Positions 8,028-17,248 of a stretch of 64,000 nt of DNA are shown one piece after another. Origin of the DNA: Bacteroidales bacterium UBA5507 (GTDB lineage: Bacteria; Bacteroidota; Bacteroidia; Bacteroidales; Lentimicrobiaceae); the NCBI GenBank assembly GCA_002426195.1, contig DIOT01000047.1:290303-354302 (forward strand), in the 5' to 3' direction. The position numbers and the translations under genes are program-made. A model generated the notes under the pieces. That model ran no database searches and was not told the origin of the DNA. It saw only the letters and a program-made list of their open reading frames with translations. How positions within the stretch are numbered: the first letter of the stretch is position 1; each line of letters opens with the position of its first letter.

Positions 8028-10706
8028 TTACTTTACTACTACAAATTTAGCCCTTTGAACCTCAGTACCGGAAATGAGCTGAATCAAATAAGTACCGGCT
8101 GACAAATTCATACCTGGAATCTCAACTTTGTTCACACCTTTGCTAAGAATGCCTAAATTGTGAGTACTGATAAGATTTCCTCTGAGATCGTAAATATTCG
8201 CAACAGAGTTCGTGGCTTTTGATGTTTGCACCTTGAGATTAATCTGATCTGATACTGGATTGGGATAAACAACTATTTGATTATTTATCGTAGACGGTTT
8301 GTTACCTATACCATCATCCATTCCAACATACAATCTGTTTTCAAATATTCCATTTCCATGTGATGCAATATATATCGCTCCTTTGTTAGTTATTGTTCCA
8401 AGTCCTTCAACATAGGGGCGAGAAGCTGTTTGTTGTCTTATAGCAAATATTGGTAATGCGCCCATCCCACTATTCTCAGCTGTCCACTTTGTGTTAGCTC
8501 CTAATGCTTTCGTTGTATAAATTCCGAAATCGGTACCAATGATAACATCTGAAGATGTCATTTCGAATAAGCTTGAATAAACAGGCATTTTTGGAAGGTT
8601 ACCTTGAACTGTTGCAAATGTTGGCGCTAAATCCAATGCATTAGTGGAATAGTATACAAAATTATCATTTCCATAGCCACCTAAAGTAACCAGTACATTC
8701 TTTGCATCTGATGGGTCTACAGCAATTGATGTAACATTCCTTCCTTCAAATGTCTGTATGAGAGTGGTTGAGATTATCTGTGATGAACTGGTAACCTCAG
8801 CTCTGATTGAGTCATTAGCGAGGGCAATGTTTGAAATTCTATATACTTTACCTTCCTGAGTACCTACATAAAGGTAGTTTACATCAGAAGAATAAGCCAT
8901 ACTAGTTGGATTACCTTCAATGTTAGCTATTTTAAACCATTTTGGCAATTTACTAAAGTCAAGAACTTCCTTTGACATATAAACTGCATTTACTGCACCG
9001 ATGAAAAATCGAGAAGCAATTATATCCTGAATCTTAACAGAGTCTCCTTTGAGTAGTGGTTGGGTGAAAGTGTATTCAAATGGGAATCCACTAGTTTTGC
9101 TATTTACTGTTATTGTTTCACCAGCTTGATGATCAACCTTGGTAATATATGTAATACTATCTCTGGATACTTGGAAATCAAAGCTTTCCCACATTCTGAA
9201 AGGAGTTTGGAATAAAGAACCATTTGCAGTTGAAATATCACTAAGAACAAATTCATTTGCAACAGAAACGCCAAGGTCGGCAGAGCGCTCATAATAACCA
9301 TTGTTTGATGACCAGAACAATGCCTTAGGGTTGATCATTGATATTTCAACAGAACCACCAACATTACCAGTGAATATCTGATGACCTGCAGCAGGAGTGT
9401 TTCCTAAACCATCAATAAAAACAACACCATTTCCTTGAGTTCCACCGATTACCTTTCCATTATCATTAAAAGCAACAGTATAGAACATTGAAGTCCTATA
9501 GTTTCTGTTAAGACCACTAATTTCATTAAATAATGTAGTAGACTTAAAAACTCCTTGGTCAGTTGCCAGGTATATATTGTTTTGAGGATCAATAACCATA
9601 TTATGGAAACGATTTACGTTTCCACCAGTCTTTTGTTGCCACTGATAAAATCCTGTTTCAAGTACTTTAGTACCTTCCCATATATTAACACCGCCCAAAT
9701 ATATCATATCAGGATTCTCAGCATCAACAATTAATGAAGCTGCATAGTCACCATAGTGAGTAGTATTAGCTGCATCACCGAATACATTGAACAATACACT
9801 TGCACCGGGGCCGATTAACCTCCATGTTTCTCCTTTATCTTTAGAAACATATACACCACGTAATTGGCCTCTTAAGAATCCACCGGACGTTCCGTCAGCA
9901 ATCAGAACAGCATACAATGTATTAACATCAGTTGGTGCAAAAGCGAGTTCGATCCGTGCTAAACCTCCTTCAGGAAGTTCATTATCACCTTCATCTCCGG
10001 AAATCTTAACAAAAGAGTTACTTGCACCATTTGATGAAAGATAGATTACATTATCAACGGAAGCGACAACTGTGCCATCAGAAGCAAGTTCGACCTCTGT
10101 TGAAGGGCTGTTAAGTTCAACATCACCTGCCATAGCTGTTGTCCAGGTAGTTCCACCATCCGTCGAAACCTTAAGTCCACTATTTGTAGCTGCGTACACT
10201 TTTCCATCAACAGCAGCAATCCTGTTAACAAAAGCCCATTCAGCATTAGGATTATTGAAAGAACCAGGATCGGTTGAAGCAAGTTTGGTAAAAGTATTAC
10301 CATCAGTTGATTTATAAATCCCCTGGCCTATAAATCCGGAATACAAATTGAAACGCTCACTAGCAAAACTTTCACCGGTTCCAACATAAATATCTCCAGT
10401 TGGGGACTGTGCAATACAACTTACATTCAGGACGACATTGTCAGTGTTTATCTGATTCCATGTCAATCCTTTAGTTGTGGATTTCCATAGTCCGCCTGAG
10501 ACACCACCAGCATATAACGTGTTAAATTGAGCATCCTTATTGGATAAAAGTAAAGCTCTTGTTCTTCCTGAGTAATTGTCCGGCCCTAATGAAGTCCAGT
10601 TTAACCCTAAAGCTGACTGTCCATATGTACTGAAGGTGGACGTAATGAACAACCCTGCTGCAAACATAAATGTCAGAAAGCCAATGAGTAATTTTCTACT
10701 TTTCAT
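8028..10706 (-). CDS. T9SS-exported sortilin/VPS10-like BNR propeller protein
   Basis: The 892-residue protein has a signal peptide ending near YGQSA (about residue 31). A long region of Asp-box (BNR) repeats follows, including STTKGLTW, STDGGTTW and SKDKGETW, alternating with YVGTxEGKVY-like strands. This is the layout of VPS10/sortilin-type beta-propellers (photosystem-II stability-factor-like proteins). From about residue 810 it has a Por sorting domain (VVYPNPVSDQINLKV, then AGTYLIQLISG and a VVVK end). Export through the outer membrane by the T9SS is well supported. The target bound by the propeller is unknown; Asp-boxes are structural, so no sialidase activity should be assumed. It lies 49 nt upstream of the fibronectin-like T9SS gene on the same strand, and the two may be co-transcribed. 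Confidence 0.85.
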   Translation of the reverse strand: MKSRKLLIGFLTFMFAAGLFITSTFSTYGQSALGLNWTSLGPDNYSGRTRALLLSNKDAQFNTLYAGGVSGGLWKSTTKGLTWNQINTDNVVLNVSCIAQSPTGDIYVGTGESFASERFNLYSGFIGQGIYKSTDGNTFTKLASTDPGSFNNPNAEWAFVNRIAAVDGKVYAATNSGLKVSTDGGTTWTTAMAGDVELNSPSTEVELASDGTVVASVDNVIYLSSNGASNSFVKISGDEGDNELPEGGLARIELAFAPTDVNTLYAVLIADGTSGGFLRGQLRGVYVSKDKGETWRLIGPGASVLFNVFGDAANTTHYGDYAASLIVDAENPDMIYLGGVNIWEGTKVLETGFYQWQQKTGGNVNRFHNMVIDPQNNIYLATDQGVFKSTTLFNEISGLNRNYRTSMFYTVAFNDNGKVIGGTQGNGVVFIDGLGNTPAAGHQIFTGNVGGSVEISMINPKALFWSSNNGYYERSADLGVSVANEFVLSDISTANGSLFQTPFRMWESFDFQVSRDSITYITKVDHQAGETITVNSKTSGFPFEYTFTQPLLKGDSVKIQDIIASRFFIGAVNAVYMSKEVLDFSKLPKWFKIANIEGNPTSMAYSSDVNYLYVGTQEGKVYRISNIALANDSIRAEVTSSSQIISTTLIQTFEGRNVTSIAVDPSDAKNVLVTLGGYGNDNFVYYSTNALDLAPTFATVQGNLPKMPVYSSLFEMTSSDVIIGTDFGIYTTKALGANTKWTAENSGMGALPIFAIRQQTASRPYVEGLGTITNKGAIYIASHGNGIFENRLYVGMDDGIGNKPSTINNQIVVYPNPVSDQINLKVQTSKATNSVANIYDLRGNLISTHNLGILSKGVNKVEIPGMNLSAGTYLIQLISGTEVQRAKFVVVK

Positions 10707-10953
10707 ATAATTTTAGTTTATTAAAATTTAATGTATAGCACGATCTAGAGTGGCACAAGTTACGCTAATTTACAATATACACAAGCAGAAAGAAGCATTT
10801 TTTCTCTTCTACAAGTTGATTATTATAAATAGGCGCTATTGGGCCTGCCTTTGTCGGTTTCAGTTCGGGCAAAGGTATGAAAATGCAAATCAATTTAACC
10901 AAAAAATTAGCTCATTTTTTTGCTTTTAGTGAGTTTTTTTTCCTCGTCTTTTA

Positions 10954-10962
10954 TAGATTTGC
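10954..10962 (+). promoter_or_regulatory. Probable -7 element of the C1B peptidase gene
   Basis: TAGATTTGC matches TAnnTTTGc exactly and lies 22 nt before the ATG at 10984. No TTG is present at the usual distance. The rest of the 10707-10983 gap is an AT-rich divergent promoter region with nothing else I can name. Confidence 0.5.
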
Positions 10963-10983
10963 AGACACAAAATATTAAATGCT

Positions 10984-12153
10984 ATGAAAATACTGATTAC
11001 TTCGCTCATTTGCTGCTTCGTTTTATCCTTTACATCATTTGCCCAAGAGAAAGAAGATCAAGGCTATAAGTTCAAAACGCAAGTTGAACTCAAATATACA
11101 CCTGTTAAAGATCAATATAGAAGTGGAACATGCTGGAGTTATGCGACTATTTCTTTCATTGAATCGGAATTGCTTAGATTAAATAAAGGTATATTCGACC
11201 TTTCAGAAATGTTTTATGTACATGATGCTTATCGGACAAAAGCCAGTAAGTATATAAGATATCATGGTAATTACAATTTTGGTCCCGGTGGTCAAGCGCA
11301 TGATGTTTTCAATTCAATAAAAAAATATGGTATTGTCACACAACAGGAATATTCTGGAATACCTTTAGAAAACGACAACAAACCTGACCATGGTGAAATG
11401 GATGCAGTACTAAGTGGATTCCTGAAATCATTGTCTGAATATAGAACCAGCAAACTATCATCGCAATGGCAATTGGCATTTAATGCAGTTCTGGAAGCTT
11501 ATATGGGAAAACTTCCCTCTTCAGAAAATAACTCCATAAACGAGCTTTACGGTATAGATCCAAATGATTATGTTGAAATTACATCCTTCACGCATCATCC
11601 ATTTTATTCGCAATTTGTGCTTGAAATCCCCGACAACTGGTCAGGTAACACTTACTACAATGTTCCAATTGATGAATTAATTGAAATAGTTCATTACTCA
11701 CTAGACAAGGGTTATACGGTTTGCTGGGATGGCGATGTTAGTGACAAAGGGTTTTCACACTCCAATAGCATTGCAATTTCACCTGTACTTCAACCAATTT
11801 CTGATGATGGCACAGAAATGGCCAAGTGGGAAAAAATGACTGATAAAGAGAAGAATGAGATTATCTACAATTTCAAGAATGTTCGCAGTGAAAGAACCAT
11901 TACCCAGCAAATGCGTCAGGACGCTTTTGATAATTATCAGTCAACCGATGATCATTTGATGCATATCATAGGTAAAGCCATAGATCAAAATGGCAAAAGT
12001 TACTTCATTACAAAAAACTCCTGGTCAGATAAAAGTAATTCAACCGGCGGCTTGCTAAATATTTCTGAAGCTTATGCCAGGTTGAACACTATAGCTATTC
12101 TTGTTCACAAACAAGCTATTCCTTCAGACATAAGAGAGAAACTTAATCTGTAA
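10984..12153 (+). CDS. Exported C1B cysteine peptidase (bleomycin hydrolase/PepC-like)
   Basis: The 389-residue protein has a signal peptide (residues 1-20, cut after SFAQ or SFA). The papain-like catalytic set is complete: oxyanion Gln44 and nucleophile Cys50 in DQYRSGTCWSYA, His327 in HLMHIIGKA, and Asn345 in ITKNSWSD. The wide spacing between Cys and His and the FGPGGQAHD segment fit the C1B (bleomycin hydrolase, aminopeptidase C) branch rather than secreted papains. It should act in the periplasm or outside the cell, which is unusual for C1B enzymes, most of which are cytoplasmic. It stands alone between T9SS cargo genes and the bat operon and has no T9SS sorting domain itself. Confidence 0.88.
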   Translation: MKILITSLICCFVLSFTSFAQEKEDQGYKFKTQVELKYTPVKDQYRSGTCWSYATISFIESELLRLNKGIFDLSEMFYVHDAYRTKASKYIRYHGNYNFGPGGQAHDVFNSIKKYGIVTQQEYSGIPLENDNKPDHGEMDAVLSGFLKSLSEYRTSKLSSQWQLAFNAVLEAYMGKLPSSENNSINELYGIDPNDYVEITSFTHHPFYSQFVLEIPDNWSGNTYYNVPIDELIEIVHYSLDKGYTVCWDGDVSDKGFSHSNSIAISPVLQPISDDGTEMAKWEKMTDKEKNEIIYNFKNVRSERTITQQMRQDAFDNYQSTDDHLMHIIGKAIDQNGKSYFITKNSWSDKSNSTGGLLNISEAYARLNTIAILVHKQAIPSDIREKLNL

Positions 12154-12195
12154 TCTATCCCTGCATTATTGTAAGAAAATGAGTAATATTTTTTC

Positions 12196-12219
12196 AACTG
12201 GCTCCAGCCAGTTTCGTTT
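12196..12219 (+). terminator. Possible terminator of the C1B peptidase gene
   Basis: AACTGGC (12196-12202) and GCCAGTT (12207-12213) form a short hairpin with a 4-nt loop, followed by TTCGTTT. The T-tract is interrupted, so this is only a candidate. Confidence 0.45.
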
Positions 12220-12286
12220 AAAAATATAACATTTTGGGCTAATCTTCATATATTTCTGTTTAACAATTTTTAACAGCGAATAAGCG

Positions 12287-12315
12287 TTGCGGACCATGTT
12301 GTAATGGTATTTTTG
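12287..12315 (+). promoter_or_regulatory. Promoter of the moxR-bat operon; it decides the moxR start
   Basis: TTG at 12287-12289, an 18-nt spacer and TATTTTTG (12308-12315, followed by C) fit the Bacteroidetes promoter. Transcription should begin just after 12318. The in-frame ATG at 12304 therefore lies inside the promoter and cannot be the start; the ATG at 12331 can. Confidence 0.65.
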
Positions 12316-12330
12316 CAAAAAAATACCATT
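12303..12330 (+). repeat. 12-bp inverted repeat with GCAA loop abutting the moxR start
   Basis: AATGGTATTTTT (12303-12314) and AAAAATACCATT (12319-12330) are perfect complements around GCAA. The right arm ends on the base before the ATG at 12331, and the left arm covers the -7 element. This placement could be an operator; as RNA only the right arm would be transcribed. Confidence 0.7.
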
Positions 12331-13323
12331 ATGATTGAAACTGATATAAAGGAATTGAACGAACGCATTCAAAGAGAAAGTGCTTTTATCAATCTTATTG
12401 AAATGGAAATGCACCGTGTGATAATCGGTCAACGTCACATGGTAGAACGTCTGCTTATTGGTCTTCTTTCAAACGGTCATATACTACTTGAAGGTGTCCC
12501 TGGATTGGCGAAAACCCTAGCAATAAAATCTTTGGCGAATATTATTGATTCAAGATTTAGCCGTATCCAATTTACGCCTGACCTCTTACCGGCTGATCTT
12601 GTTGGAACGATGATCTACAGTCAGAAAAATGAAGAATTTACAGTAAAAAAAGGACCGATTTTCGCAAACTTTATTCTTGCAGATGAGATAAACCGTTCTC
12701 CAGCCAAGGTGCAAAGTGCATTACTGGAAGCCATGCAAGAAAGGCAAGTAACTATTGGAGAAAATACTTATCCCCTTTCAGAGCCTTTCCTGGTTCTTGC
12801 GACTCAGAATCCTATTGAACAAGAAGGAACTTATCCGTTGCCTGAAGCTCAGGTTGACCGATTTATGCTGAAAGTACTTATAGGTTATCCATCAAAAGAT
12901 GAAGAAAAGGCAATAATGCGTCAGAATATGGGTGAGGAAATGCCAACTACTAAAACTGTTATCTCCCCAGAGCAAATTCGTAAAGCAAGGAATCTGACAA
13001 GAGAAGTATACCTTGACGAGAAAATTGAAAACTATATTACAGATATCGTATTTTCAACAAGATATCCTGCAGAAAACAAGCTCAAAAAATTCGAGGGACT
13101 TATTTCATATGGAGCCTCACCAAGAGCCACAATAAACCTGGCTTTAGCCTCAAAAGCATATGCCTTTATTAAACGCAGAGGCTATGTGATTCCAGACGAT
13201 GTCAGAGCTATTGCTCATGACGTATTACGTCACAGAATAGGATTAACTTATGAAGCCGAAGCCGAAAACATTACTACTAACGAGATTATTAATGAAATAC
13301 TAAACACTGTAGAAGTTCCATAA
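12331..13323 (+). CDS. MoxR-family AAA+ ATPase, first gene of the bat operon
   Basis: With the start at 12331 (MIETDIKELNERI) the protein has 330 residues, normal for MoxR. The frame is open upstream to 12304 but that part overlaps the promoter. Seen motifs: Walker A GVPGLAKT, Walker B LADEINRSP, sensor 1 ATQNPIEQEGTYPLPEAQVDRF, and a C-terminal lid domain with the sensor 2 region SYGASPRATINLALA. MoxR ATPases act as chaperone-like remodelers and are almost always next to DUF58 and von Willebrand (VWA) proteins, as here. Loading or activating a metal- or VWA-dependent partner is the family model; the substrate in Bacteroidetes is not settled. It heads an eight-gene run to 20558. Confidence 0.93.
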   Translation: MIETDIKELNERIQRESAFINLIEMEMHRVIIGQRHMVERLLIGLLSNGHILLEGVPGLAKTLAIKSLANIIDSRFSRIQFTPDLLPADLVGTMIYSQKNEEFTVKKGPIFANFILADEINRSPAKVQSALLEAMQERQVTIGENTYPLSEPFLVLATQNPIEQEGTYPLPEAQVDRFMLKVLIGYPSKDEEKAIMRQNMGEEMPTTKTVISPEQIRKARNLTREVYLDEKIENYITDIVFSTRYPAENKLKKFEGLISYGASPRATINLALASKAYAFIKRRGYVIPDDVRAIAHDVLRHRIGLTYEAEAENITTNEIINEILNTVEVP

Positions 13324-13346
13324 TCTGGTTTTGAATCGTTATATAA

Positions 13347-14222
13347 ATGGAAACATCTGATATCTTAAAAAAAGTCCGTAAAATTGAGATCAAGTCCAGA
13401 GGATTATCGAATCAGATATTCTCAGGTGAGTATCATAGTGCTTTTAAAGGCCGTGGAATGGCGTTTAGTGAAGTCAGGGAATATCAGTTTGGAGATGATA
13501 TCAGAAGCATTGACTGGAATGTAACAGCTCGCTTTAATCACCCTTATATTAAGATTTTTGATGAAGAAAGGGAGATGACTGTTATGTTATTAATCGATGT
13601 TAGCGGATCAAATGAATTTGGTACCAGAGTACAGCTTAAAGAGGAGTTAATGACTGAAATTTCAGCACTTATTGCCTTCTCTGCAATTCATAATAATGAT
13701 AAAGTAGGAGTTATTTTTTTTAGCGATCGCATTGAGAAGTTTATTCCTCCACAAAAAGGAACAACTCATATTCTGAGAATTATAAGAGAGCTAATAGACT
13801 TCAAACCTGTTAGTCAGAAGACAAATATTGCCGAAGCATTACGCTTTCTGACCAATGCTATGAAGAAACGATGTACATCCTTCCTTTTATCAGACTTCAT
13901 TGGTACAGATTTTGAAAATGCATTAAAAATTGCAGGTAGAAAGCATGATTTGGTGGCATTACAAATCTTCGATAAGATGGAAACTGAATTACCAGATGTT
14001 GGCCTGGCACAATTATTCAGTAAGGAATTAGGAAAAAGTGTATGGGTTGACACATCCAATAAGAAGTTTAGGGATGATTATCGCAAATTGGCACTGGATC
14101 GCAAGCAGAACCTTCAAAATATATTCAAAAGATGTGGCGTGGATTATGCAAGTATTCACACTGGACAAGATTATGTTAAACCATTGTTGAACTTATTTAA
14201 ATCAAGAGAAGCAAGAAGGTAA
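13347..14222 (+). CDS. DUF58 (VWA-like) protein of the bat operon
   Basis: The 291-residue cytoplasmic protein has the DUF58 signature EYQFGDDIRSIDWNVTAR at about residues 46-62. A VWA-like fold follows, with a MIDAS motif DVSGS at residues 84-88 that should bind a divalent metal. No signal peptide or membrane span is visible. It starts 23 nt after moxR, and the usual pairing with a MoxR ATPase supports a complex between the two. In Bacteroides this gene sits at the same place in the aerotolerance operon. Role in envelope or oxygen stress is known only at the operon level. Confidence 0.92.
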   Translation: METSDILKKVRKIEIKSRGLSNQIFSGEYHSAFKGRGMAFSEVREYQFGDDIRSIDWNVTARFNHPYIKIFDEEREMTVMLLIDVSGSNEFGTRVQLKEELMTEISALIAFSAIHNNDKVGVIFFSDRIEKFIPPQKGTTHILRIIRELIDFKPVSQKTNIAEALRFLTNAMKKRCTSFLLSDFIGTDFENALKIAGRKHDLVALQIFDKMETELPDVGLAQLFSKELGKSVWVDTSNKKFRDDYRKLALDRKQNLQNIFKRCGVDYASIHTGQDYVKPLLNLFKSREARR

Positions 14223-14228
14223 ATCATT

Positions 14229-15188
14229 ATGACAGGTACATATATATACAATTTGAAGAAGGTACTGATGACAATAGTGATTGGCTTTGTATCAGCTGTC
14301 GCACTTTACTCGCAGAATGTAGCTATCGATTCAACGCGATTCCCAATAGGAAGCAACCGGAGCTTAACTCTTGAATTTGCTCTTACACCAGGTACTACGG
14401 TCACTTGGCCAACATTTAATGATACCATATCTAAGTCAGTTGAAATATTATCAAAATCAACTATTGATACAACTATTGCTGATGGAGGCAGAAAAGTTCT
14501 GCGACAAGTTTTACAGATTACATCATTTGATACGGGGTTTATCGTCATTCCACCGATTGTTTTTCTTACAAAAGATGTTTCTGGGAATAATTCATCATTA
14601 AGCAGTCAACCATTATTATTGGAAGTTTATAAGCTTAAAGTTGATGTTAAGGCTGATATCAGGGATATTAAGCCAAATTATAAAGCACCGGTTACATTCA
14701 GAGAAGTAGTACCCTGGATTTTAGGGGTCTTATTTATTGGCTTATCAGCTTGGTTGCTATACAGATACTTTAAAACCCGACCTGCCAAAAAAATAGAAAA
14801 GCCAACTATCCAGATGAAAATACCAGCCTGGGAAGTTGCTTTCAAAAAGCTTGATATTTTAAAAGCTGAACAATTATGGCAAAGAGGAGAAATAAAAGAA
14901 TACTATACAAAACTAACTGACATTCTTAGAGAGTACTTTGAATTAAAATTCAATGTTAATGCTGGTGAAATGACATCTGCCGATATAATGATAGCGATGG
15001 ATGAGCATATTCAGGATGCTAATGCTATTAATTCTTTGCAGTCACTTTTATTTTTGGCCGACATGGCAAAATTTGCAAAGGCAAAACCTGGGATTTCAGA
15101 TAACGAGCAAAGTATAAAATTTGCTTATAATATCATTGAATTGACAAAGGATCCACAAACTCAACCTAAAATCAGGGAGGATATTTGA
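14229..15188 (+). CDS. Bat-operon membrane protein of unknown function
   Basis: The 319-residue protein has an N-terminal signal or anchor (ILMTIV-type hydrophobic stretch at about residues 12-27, then LYSQ). A roughly 120-residue beta-rich periplasmic domain follows, then one membrane span (about 160-180, VVPWILGVLFIGLSAWLLYRY) and a helical C-terminal domain with ILREYFELKFNVNAGEMTSADIM. The C-terminal part resembles the cytoplasmic tail of BatD (see 17953), with helices around a YF/LW core. It is 6 nt after the DUF58 gene and its stop lies 2 nt before the batA ATG. A linker between periplasmic and cytoplasmic parts of the Bat machine is inferred. Confidence 0.8.
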   Translation: MTGTYIYNLKKVLMTIVIGFVSAVALYSQNVAIDSTRFPIGSNRSLTLEFALTPGTTVTWPTFNDTISKSVEILSKSTIDTTIADGGRKVLRQVLQITSFDTGFIVIPPIVFLTKDVSGNNSSLSSQPLLLEVYKLKVDVKADIRDIKPNYKAPVTFREVVPWILGVLFIGLSAWLLYRYFKTRPAKKIEKPTIQMKIPAWEVAFKKLDILKAEQLWQRGEIKEYYTKLTDILREYFELKFNVNAGEMTSADIMIAMDEHIQDANAINSLQSLLFLADMAKFAKAKPGISDNEQSIKFAYNIIELTKDPQTQPKIREDI

Positions 15189-15190
15189 TT

Positions 15191-16186
15191 ATGTTTGAAC
15201 ACATAAAATTTGCCAATCCTGAAGCATTTTACTTGCTATTACTAATACCACTGGCAATATTATGGTTTTGGTTTAAGGGTTCAAAAAGTTACCCGACTTT
15301 ACAAATATCTGACCTGTCAATATTCCCATCACGTAAAAACCGTATCAAAGAAATATTACTATACTTCACTTGGTTTTTAAGAATCGTGGTTGTTGGTCTT
15401 CTGGTAACGTCTTTTGCACGGCCGCAATCAAGCAGTTCGAGGCGGGATGTTAACATAGAAGGCATCGACATTGTGATGGCATTAGACATTTCAGGAAGTA
15501 TGCTTGCAGAAGATTTCAAACCAAATAGACTCGAAGCCTCTAAAGAAGTAGCTAAAGAATTCATACGAGGAAGATCAAATGATCGAATCGGTCTTGTAGT
15601 TTTTAGCGGTGAAAGCTTTACACAATGTCCATTGACAACCGATCATGGTGTTTTACTTAACCTTATAAGTGATATTAAAAGCGGAATGATAGAAGATGGT
15701 ACTGCGATTGGTGATGGTTTGGGAACAGCAGTTAACAGACTCAAAGAAAGTACTGCTATTAGTAAGGTAATAATACTGCTGACTGACGGTGAAAACAATC
15801 GTGGATTCATCGATCCCCTTTCGGCCGCCGAAATCGCTAAGGTGTATAACCTAAGGGTTTATACTATTGGTGTAGGAACAATCGGATTGGCACCTTATCC
15901 TCAGGAAACACCTTTCGGAAGACAATATCTGCAAATGGAAGTCAGGATTGATGAACCATTGATGAGACAGATTGCTAATATGACTGGTGGGAAATACTTC
16001 AGGGCAACAGACAACAAGAAGCTTAAAGAAATTTATCAGGAAATTGATCAACTGGAGAAATCAAAAATAGATGTAACTGAATTCAGAAGAAAATCTGAAG
16101 AGTTTTATCCATTTGCTTTTGCGGCTTTTGCATTAATGCTACTCGATTTTTTCATTTCGTCGGTTTTCTTACGTCGTTTTACTTAA
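15191..16186 (+). CDS. batA: BatA, membrane-anchored VWA protein
   Basis: The frame is open from a TTG at 15185, but the ATG at 15191 (MFEHIKFANPEAFYLL) matches the N-terminus of the BatB neighbour and avoids overlap, so it is taken as start (331 residues). Two hydrophobic helices lie near the N-terminus (about 12-25 and 53-73). They are followed by a VWA domain whose MIDAS motif DISGS is in VMALDISGSMLAEDF, with the conserved Thr/Asp metal residues in LTDGENNRG. A last helix lies near the C-terminus. This is the BatA architecture known from Bacteroides fragilis, where the operon aids oxygen tolerance. Confidence 0.93.
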   Translation: MFEHIKFANPEAFYLLLLIPLAILWFWFKGSKSYPTLQISDLSIFPSRKNRIKEILLYFTWFLRIVVVGLLVTSFARPQSSSSRRDVNIEGIDIVMALDISGSMLAEDFKPNRLEASKEVAKEFIRGRSNDRIGLVVFSGESFTQCPLTTDHGVLLNLISDIKSGMIEDGTAIGDGLGTAVNRLKESTAISKVIILLTDGENNRGFIDPLSAAEIAKVYNLRVYTIGVGTIGLAPYPQETPFGRQYLQMEVRIDEPLMRQIANMTGGKYFRATDNKKLKEIYQEIDQLEKSKIDVTEFRRKSEEFYPFAFAAFALMLLDFFISSVFLRRFT

Positions 16187-16201
16187 AATTAGGAAAAGTC
16201 A

Positions 16202-17248
16202 ATGTTTAAATTTGAACATCCTGAATATATAAACCTGCTCTGGATTCTCCCCTTGTTATTGGTGGTACATTTTATATACCAAAGGTGGAAAAGGAGAAAA
16301 ATTAAAGCATTGGGAGATACAAAAATTGTAGGACTTATGATGCCGGCAAGGGCACCTTGGCGTAGTCATATTAAGTTCTTCTTAAACATTTTTGCTATTG
16401 CCTCGCTTATTATCGCAATCGCAAATCCACAGATCGGATCGCAACTTGAGAAAGTCAAAAGGCAAGGTATCGATATAATGATCGCACTTGATGTTTCAAA
16501 CAGCATGATGGCTCAGGATATAAAACCAAACAGACTTGAGAGAGCTAAGCAATCAATCAGTCGACTAATCGATGATATGGAAAATGACCGTATCGGATTG
16601 ATTGTATTTGCGGGTAAAGCTTATACCCAGCTTCCTATAACAACTGACTATACAGCTGCAAAATTGATGTTGTCAACGGTTTCAACAAATCTGGTACCAG
16701 TGCAGGGTACCTCTATTGGCGAAGCTATAGAACAATCGATTTCATCATTCAACACTGAAAAATCAGGTAAAGCAATAATTATTATTACTGATGGCGAAAA
16801 TCATGATGAAAATGCAATGGAAATGGTTGATGAAGCTGCTGAGAAAGGAATACGAATTTTTACTATTGGATTAGGACTTCCGAAGGGAGCACCTATTCCT
16901 GAAATGAGAGAAGGAGCAATTGCAGGCTTCAAAAAAGACCGACTTGGATCAACAATTATTACCCGACTTGACGAAACCATGCTTCAGCAAATAGCAGAAG
17001 CGGGGAAAGGAATATATGTGAGAGCAAACAATTCTCAGATTGGGCTGAATAAAATTTTTGATGAGATCAAAAGACTCGAACAAAACACATATGATGTAAC
17101 AAGCTACTCTGACTATGAAGACAGGTTTCAGTACTTCATAGGTATTACAATGGTCCTAATTTTTATAAACTTCATAATTAACGAAAGAAAAAGTCGTTTA
17201 TCAAATAAGTTGAATATTTTGAAGCCAAACCAAATAAAGGAAAAATGA
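16202..17248 (+). CDS. batB: BatB, membrane-anchored VWA protein
   Basis: This 348-residue paralogue of BatA has N-terminal helices at about residues 10-25 and 56-74. Its VWA domain has the MIDAS motif DVSNS (in IALDVSNSMMAQDIKPNRLERAK) and the later ITDGENHDE metal site, and there is a C-terminal helix. BatA and BatB are thought to form a membrane complex with BatC. It starts 15 nt after batA, and its stop overlaps the batC start by 4 nt (ATGA), showing translational coupling. Confidence 0.93.
   Translation: MFKFEHPEYINLLWILPLLLVVHFIYQRWKRRKIKALGDTKIVGLMMPARAPWRSHIKFFLNIFAIASLIIAIANPQIGSQLEKVKRQGIDIMIALDVSNSMMAQDIKPNRLERAKQSISRLIDDMENDRIGLIVFAGKAYTQLPITTDYTAAKLMLSTVSTNLVPVQGTSIGEAIEQSISSFNTEKSGKAIIIITDGENHDENAMEMVDEAAEKGIRIFTIGLGLPKGAPIPEMREGAIAGFKKDRLGSTIITRLDETMLQQIAEAGKGIYVRANNSQIGLNKIFDEIKRLEQNTYDVTSYSDYEDRFQYFIGITMVLIFINFIINERKSRLSNKLNILKPNQIKEK

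Noticed and set aside
8028..10706. Sialidase activity for the BNR protein
   Set aside because: Asp-boxes are structural repeats found in many propellers; no arginine triad or catalytic Tyr/Glu set was found.
12304..12330. Upstream start for moxR giving nine extra residues
   Set aside because: The ATG lies inside a consensus promoter and inverted repeat; the extra residues (MVFLQKNTI) only read through the repeat.
15185..15190. TTG start for batA
   Set aside because: The ATG at 15191 gives the normal BatA N-terminus; TTG-ATT are part of the stop region of the previous gene.
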